A stretch of DNA of 8,193 nt, from assembly GCA_020341875.1 (NCBI GenBank), contig CP070839.1, forward strand, positions 1,967,224-1,975,416. Direction: 5' to 3'. The DNA comes from Candidatus Zixiibacteriota bacterium. GTDB lineage: Bacteria > Zixibacteria > MSB-5A5 > SM1-73. Below, one piece after another: positions 4,332-8,193 of this stretch (position 1 is the stretch's first letter; every line of letters begins with the position of its first letter). Under the pieces are notes generated by a model. The model ran no database searches. It worked only from the letters and a program-made list of their open reading frames with translations, and was not told the DNA's origin. Made by a program: the position numbers and the translations under genes.

Positions 4332-6770
4332 ATGCTCAAGAACTCGAAAGTACACATTAGCGGTCTGAACGCTAAGCTGGGCGTAGTGGAGTCTCTGCTA
4401 AGCAAGGGTAGTTTCAAGCAGGCTCTCGCGGAGATAAGGGAACTGGAAAACCTGAGAGCGGCGGAGGATTTCTCCGCCGAGGCGGGCGAGCTTGCCTATC
4501 TGGGGGCGCGTGCATTGCGCAAACTGGGGAAGCTTAAAGAGGCCCTCGCAAAGGCCAGAAAGGCGTACGAGATTCTCAGAAAAACTGAGAAGCACGCCAG
4601 GCTGGCCCAGATACAGCACGTTATGGGGATAATACATGCCCAGCTGGGTGAGTTCAAAGAGGCAGAGATTCAACTTACCGACACGGCATCCATTTACCGG
4701 CGAATCAAGGATGAAAAGGGGCTGGCAGATGTATACAATGATCTCGCTCGTATCGCCTTCTTCCGCTCCGATTACGGCCGCGCCACGGAGTACATAAACG
4801 ATGCCCTCGATTTCTGTCGGCGCACCAAAGATCGGCAGCTGGCCGCTCGTCTGCACGGAAACCTCGGCACCATAATGATGCTGCAGGATCGATGGGCTGA
4901 GGCCGAAAAGAGCCTGCTGGCAAGCCTTGAGGCGAACCAAGCCCTGAAGGAAAGCATAAACGCTTGCAGATCACTACTGTCGCTGGGCAATCTGTCCATC
5001 TCAGCCAGGAGACTCGAAGAGGCCCGGAAGTATCTCGGGAGAGCGTTGGACCTGATCACGGAAAACAGCTTCCTTCGCGAGCTGGCCATCTATCACGAGT
5101 ATGCCGGCAGTCTTGAACTGGCACGAGGGAATTCGAAGGGAGCACGCGACCACTTCTGCGAGGCAATCAAAATCGGAGAGCAGACCGCGCCGAAAAGCGC
5201 CATTATGAGCCAGGCGTATCGGCTTCTGGCAGACCAGCAGGCAGAAGAAGGCGACTACCAGGAAGCCCTGGCCTCCTGCGAGAAGTCCCTACAGGTCTCC
5301 AGGGACATCGGTGAGAAAATAGAGGAGGCAGTAGTCTACAGAATCCTGGGGAGAGTCTACGGTCAGGACGGCGGGCAGGCAGCAGAGGTGAGGGAAAAGT
5401 TCGAGCGCGGAGCTCAGATGATGGAAGAGATGGGAGTCAAGTATGAATTGACCAAGACTTATCTTGATATGAGCAGATGCGACGTATTCGACTTCCGGGA
5501 GAAGATGAAGTTTCTCGGAAAAGCAGAGGATCTGGCTTCTCAACTGGACTCGCCGTACTATCTGGCTAAAGTCCATCTCGGCTTTGCTGAACTCTTCATC
5601 CGGAACGAGAAGCCCGCTGCCGCACGGGATTTCTTGAGCAGAGCCAGAGGCGTATTGGAGCAGTTGGAGGAAAATGACGACCTCAAGGCGCTCTCTGCTT
5701 TGGAGAAGAAGATCGAGGCCCCTCGTCCCGCAAGTCAACTCACCTGCAGGGACTCATCTGAGGGCCTCTCCTTTGACCATATCATCACCCGGGACAGAAC
5801 CACGCTGGACATACTAAAGAACGTTGAGCAGATAAAGGACTTAGACGTCACCATCCTCCTGGAAGGAGACACCGGGACAGGAAAAGACCTCTTGGCCAAA
5901 GCCATACATTGTAATAGCAATCGCAGAGACAAGAGATTTGTGGTGGCCAACTGTGCCGCCTTTCCCGAGTCTCTTTTCGAGAGCGAGCTTTTTGGCCATA
6001 AGAAGGGGGCTTTCACGGGAGCCGTGGCGGACAAGAAAGGGCTTTTGCATGAAGCTGACGGAGGAACCCTGTACCTGGATGAAATCGCCGAGGTTCCCCT
6101 GCCCACTCAGGTTAAGCTTCTCCGAGCCATAGAGGAGAAGGAGATCATGCGAATCGGTGTATTGAAGCCCAGGAAGGTTGATTTCAGGGTGATTGCCGCC
6201 ACCAATCGAAACTTAGACCAGATGGTGCAAGAGGGGAAATTCCGCAACGACCTCTTCTACCGCCTGGACGTGATGAGATTCAGGCTTCCCCCATTGAGAG
6301 AACGGTCGCAGGATATCGCCCTTCTGGTGGAGCATTTCCTGAGGAAATACTCTCTCAACGGGATGAGGGCAGATTCGGCTGCAGATGAGGGCCTTTCTCC
6401 ATCAGAGATTCCAAGCCTTGATCCCAGGATACTGGAGCTGTTTTCCGTCTATGACTGGCCCGGAAACGTCCGGCAGCTGGAAAACGAGGTCAAGAAGCTA
6501 CTGATCGCCTCCCGGGGTGAGAAGATGATACGCTTTGACCATCTGGACAATAACCTGGAGAAGTTCAAGAACGGTAAAACCGACAGCCCTTCCGAACCCT
6601 CCTCTCTTCCCGAGCAGCAGGAGGAATACGAGAGAGAGCAGATAGAAAGGGCCTTGGCCGAGACCAATGGAATCAAGACACAGGCTGCCCGCCTCCTGGG
6701 CATCGACGAAGCTCGGCTCAGGTATAAGATAAAGAAGCACGGCATTAATATCCCCCGCCAGGAAGCTTAA
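4332..6770 (+). CDS. TPR-containing sigma-54-dependent transcriptional activator
   Basis: This is about 812 residues from ATG 4332. The N-terminal half (about 10-460) is an array of TPR-like helical pairs, for example GIIHAQLGEFKEAE and LADQQAEEGDYQEAL, replacing the usual receiver or GAF sensor. The AAA+ sigma-54 domain (about 481-715) has Walker A GDTGTGKD (512-519), the sigma-54-contacting loop GAFTGA (559-564), Walker B GGTLYLDE (577-584), sensor AATNRN and arginine-finger block FRNDLFYR (637-644). A lid motif WPGNVRQLEN follows. A Fis-type helix-turn-helix ends the protein (about 774-804, TQAARLLGIDEARLRYKI). It should use ATP to open sigma-54 promoters in response to a protein or peptide bound by the TPRs. 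Walker A has Asp for both usual Glu residues, which is conservative. ATG 4332 has AGAGGA just before it; GTG 4293 would add 13 residues overlapping the upstream gene. Confidence 0.95.
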   Translation: MLKNSKVHISGLNAKLGVVESLLSKGSFKQALAEIRELENLRAAEDFSAEAGELAYLGARALRKLGKLKEALAKARKAYEILRKTEKHARLAQIQHVMGIIHAQLGEFKEAEIQLTDTASIYRRIKDEKGLADVYNDLARIAFFRSDYGRATEYINDALDFCRRTKDRQLAARLHGNLGTIMMLQDRWAEAEKSLLASLEANQALKESINACRSLLSLGNLSISARRLEEARKYLGRALDLITENSFLRELAIYHEYAGSLELARGNSKGARDHFCEAIKIGEQTAPKSAIMSQAYRLLADQQAEEGDYQEALASCEKSLQVSRDIGEKIEEAVVYRILGRVYGQDGGQAAEVREKFERGAQMMEEMGVKYELTKTYLDMSRCDVFDFREKMKFLGKAEDLASQLDSPYYLAKVHLGFAELFIRNEKPAAARDFLSRARGVLEQLEENDDLKALSALEKKIEAPRPASQLTCRDSSEGLSFDHIITRDRTTLDILKNVEQIKDLDVTILLEGDTGTGKDLLAKAIHCNSNRRDKRFVVANCAAFPESLFESELFGHKKGAFTGAVADKKGLLHEADGGTLYLDEIAEVPLPTQVKLLRAIEEKEIMRIGVLKPRKVDFRVIAATNRNLDQMVQEGKFRNDLFYRLDVMRFRLPPLRERSQDIALLVEHFLRKYSLNGMRADSAADEGLSPSEIPSLDPRILELFSVYDWPGNVRQLENEVKKLLIASRGEKMIRFDHLDNNLEKFKNGKTDSPSEPSSLPEQQEEYEREQIERALAETNGIKTQAARLLGIDEARLRYKIKKHGINIPRQEA

Positions 6771-6941
6771 AGCGTCTCCTTCGTTTTCGTCACTCCCCAG
6801 CGAACTATGCTTTGCCATTGTCAGGCAGGAGACTCTCCTGTGCGGGCGGCGAAAACCCCCTCTGGGGCAACTCAGGGCTTTACCTCAGGGGATTGCTTCG
6901 ACGTCCCGCGTCAAAAGGGGGTGGAGAGAGGATTCGGCTTT

Positions 6942-6988
6942 CCTCTCCCTTTGGTATGAACCATGCGGTTCATACCTTGTGGGAGAGG
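6942..6988. repeat. Palindrome nested inside a palindrome
   Basis: The outer arms CCTCTCCC (6942-6949) and GGGAGAGG (6981-6988) enclose a perfect 10-bp inverted repeat, GGTATGAACC (6953-6962) and its complement (6967-6976), with loop ATGC. Short T-rich spacers separate the two stems. No poly-U follows. The outer arm type (CCCTCTCCC...GGGAGAGG) is a widespread bacterial intergenic repeat theme, and the inner one looks like a separate insert in its loop. Confidence 0.8.
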
Positions 6989-7023
6989 ATTAAGGAGAGG
7001 GGGAAGAGTAGTCGTGAGACTCA

Positions 7024-7081
7024 CCCTATCCCTCTCCCAGAGGGCGAGGGACTCACTTCTCCGTTCACTCTCGGGATAGGG
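7024..7081. repeat. Inverted repeat CCCTATCCC / GGGATAGGG with inner hairpin
   Basis: Nine-base arms (7024-7032 and 7073-7081) are perfectly complementary and enclose a smaller stem CCCTC / GAGGG (7030-7034 and 7046-7050). The first arm overlaps that stem. It appears to be part of the same repetitive block as the nested palindrome upstream. Confidence 0.6.
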
Positions 7082-7121
7082 AACCATCTCTTCCCACCCG
7101 AGAAAAACCGCCCCAAAATCA

Positions 7122-7154
7122 AAAGCCCTCCCCGCCAAAGGCGGGGAGGGCTTT
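7122..7154. terminator. Bidirectional intrinsic terminator
   Basis: A perfect 15-bp stem (arm AAAGCCCTCCCCGCC, 7122-7136; loop AAA; complement 7140-7154). On the minus strand it is followed by TTTTGATTTT, and it lies 38 nt past the stop of the PorV-like gene. On the plus strand a weaker CAATTCTTTT follows, so it can also stop transcripts from the regulator operon. It insulates two convergent units. Confidence 0.85.
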
Positions 7155-7191
7155 CAATTCTTTTCCTAGTGTGTTTGCCTGTAAATCTAAC

Positions 7192-8112
7192 TTAAAACTC
7201 CGCTGTCATCGAGAGCCTGTGGTTCTCGTGCAGGAAATCTTCCTTATCGGTCACATAGGCGTAGTCGAATCTGAACCAGGAGTACTTCAGGCCGGTACCG
7301 ATAGCGAAGCTACCGTCGTTGAGTCCACCCATAAGGGCAGCGCTCCAGTTTTCGGAGAACTCCCACATGTACTCAGCGCCCAAATGGAAGGCCTCGTCAT
7401 CCCGGTGCCTGGTGGTGACGTAGTCCGTGGCTATCGACAGGGAGTGGTCCTCTCCCATCGGGTAGATGGCCAGTCCGGTACGGATTGTGGTGGGAACCGT
7501 CTCCTGGTCCACCTTGGTTCCGATGTCCTGAACCATCAGGCCAATCGACACCCTACGATCAACCACGAACTTGATGCCTGCATCTCCGCCGAATCCGGTC
7601 TTGTTCCAGGTATCGATGTCCATGCTCACTATCTTGAAGCTGAACCCGAACGAGAACCATCTCTCCATCCACTCGTTCTTGAAGGCCCAGGAGACCAAGA
7701 ATGCATTATTCTGATCCTTGAACGTCCCCTGGTACACATCCGAACTATTGTACTTGGAGATATCGTCGACTCCGGAGTTCATCCAGGTGAAACCGAAGGT
7801 TCCGTAGTTGGTCACCTGCGAGGGAGTCCATCCGATGCCGAAGTAGTTGAAGGTCCGGTCGATGGTCATCTCGGCGGCATACATTCCGGCCAAACTGACG
7901 CACTCGATGTCGGCCAGGCCTGCCGGGTTCCAGTAACCGGCAGTGGCATCGTGAGCATCAGCCACGCCAGCGCCTCCCATGGCCAGCGCCCTGGCGCCAA
8001 CTCCCATCCTCAGCATGGGAAGCATATGGTTATCGTCGGCCCAGGCGCCGGAGATGCACACCACTGACAGCAGGCAAAAGACCACTAGGAATTTTGCTGT
8101 TTTGCTAACCAT
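7192..8112 (-). CDS. PorV/PorQ-family outer-membrane beta-barrel protein
   Basis: This 306-residue protein has a signal peptide (1-25, cut after AWA before DDN). The mature N-terminus carries the family signature: LRMGVGARALAMGGAGVA (34-51), then DATAGYWNPAGLA (55-67), typical of PorV/PorQ and the related OmpP1/FadL-like barrels of the FCB group and many candidate phyla. The rest is alternating amphipathic strands rich in Tyr, Trp, Phe and Gly, ending in ..RLSMTAEF with the C-terminal Phe expected of a BAM-assembled barrel. Family members act as outer-membrane pores, or in Bacteroidetes as type IX secretion partners; which applies here cannot be told. The start ATG 8112 has only a weak purine-rich upstream site (ACGAGACGATAGAAA). 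It is monocistronic in view, ending at the strong terminator, and convergent with the regulator operon. A 298-codon antisense frame over it is a shadow. Confidence 0.9.
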   Translation of the reverse strand: MVSKTAKFLVVFCLLSVVCISGAWADDNHMLPMLRMGVGARALAMGGAGVADAHDATAGYWNPAGLADIECVSLAGMYAAEMTIDRTFNYFGIGWTPSQVTNYGTFGFTWMNSGVDDISKYNSSDVYQGTFKDQNNAFLVSWAFKNEWMERWFSFGFSFKIVSMDIDTWNKTGFGGDAGIKFVVDRRVSIGLMVQDIGTKVDQETVPTTIRTGLAIYPMGEDHSLSIATDYVTTRHRDDEAFHLGAEYMWEFSENWSAALMGGLNDGSFAIGTGLKYSWFRFDYAYVTDKEDFLHENHRLSMTAEF

Positions 8113-8169
8113 TTTCTATCGTCTCGTTTCGCTTTTCTCAGATTAACAAAGTTTCTATATCCTTCAGGG

Positions 8170-8193
8170 TGGGTCCCCCTTGAAGGGGACCCA
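8170..8193. repeat. 9-bp inverted repeat at the right edge
   Basis: TGGGTCCCC (8170-8178) and its complement GGGGACCCA (8185-8193) flank a 6-nt loop and reach the last base of the window. It lies 58 nt upstream of the PorV-like start. It could be the terminator of an unseen gene to the right, read on the plus or minus strand, or a REP-like element. A U-tract on the plus-strand side would lie outside the window. Confidence 0.6.

Larger units (their letters stand above)
6771..7191. other. Palindrome-rich intergenic region between convergent genes
   Basis: This gap carries no credible gene. It contains a small hairpin CAGGAG-ACT-CTCCTG (6826-6840), a nested palindrome (6942-6988), a 9-bp inverted pair (7024-7032 with 7073-7081) and a strong terminator (7122-7154). 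Repeated blocks of CCCTCTCCC / GGGAGAGG give it the look of a dispersed intergenic repeat or small MITE-type element rather than unique sequence. A 127-codon plus-strand frame here has no RBS and repetitive content, and I leave it uncalled. Confidence 0.7.

Noticed and set aside
6826..6840. CAGGAG-ACT-CTCCTG hairpin as terminator of the regulator operon
   Set aside because: The stem has only 6 bp and is followed by G/C-rich sequence without a U-tract.
6812..7195. 127-codon plus-strand frame in the repeat-rich gap
   Set aside because: It is built from palindromic repeat DNA, runs through a terminator and has no RBS.
7171..8067. 298-codon plus-strand frame opposite the PorV-like gene
   Set aside because: It lies fully antisense to a convincing signal-peptide/beta-barrel gene, starts inside the terminator-proximal spacer without an RBS, and its composition is that of a reverse-frame shadow.

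Overview
The window looks like a chromosomal segment of a Gram-negative bacterium, most likely an uncultured lineage of the FCB/candidate-phylum type. The evidence is a PorV/PorQ-like outer-membrane barrel ending in Phe, an exosortase H with IPTL-CTERM cargo proteins, and a sigma-54 activator with a TPR sensor. The assignment to a lineage is inference; no marker gene is present. There are no tRNA, rRNA, CRISPR or transposase genes.

Left part (1-3494, all minus strand): reading in the direction of transcription, a near-consensus sigma-70 promoter (3466-3494) precedes a membrane protein that resembles only the N-terminal membrane half of apolipoprotein N-acyltransferase (2484-3275). Next come a secreted protein with a C-terminal IPTL-CTERM tripartite tail (1548-2354), a run of three large hairpins (1368-1522), a second small Cys-rich secreted protein with a variant IPTL-type tail (796-1272), and the exosortase H gene itself, which runs off the left edge (1-556). 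This is a self-contained protein-sorting locus: the two exported proteins carry the tail and the exosortase is expected to process it. The membrane remnant may or may not belong to it.

Middle (3276-4018): a non-coding divergent region holding promoters for both sides. On the plus strand these are a sigma-70-like promoter (3719-3746) and a possible sigma-54 -24/-12 element (3839-3854).

Right-centre (4019-6770, plus strand): an apparent two-gene operon. A 101-residue exported protein of unknown function is followed after 7 nt by an ~812-residue regulator with TPR repeats, a sigma-54 AAA+ domain containing GAFTGA, and a Fis-type HTH. A sensor TPR coupled to a small exported protein suggests, as a hypothesis only, a peptide- or envelope-sensing switch.

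Right part (6771-8193): about 350 nt of palindrome-rich repeat DNA, including a perfect palindrome nested within another, then a strong 15-bp terminator hairpin between convergent genes. Next is a minus-strand PorV/PorQ-family outer-membrane protein (7192-8112), and a 9-bp-arm hairpin lies at the right edge.
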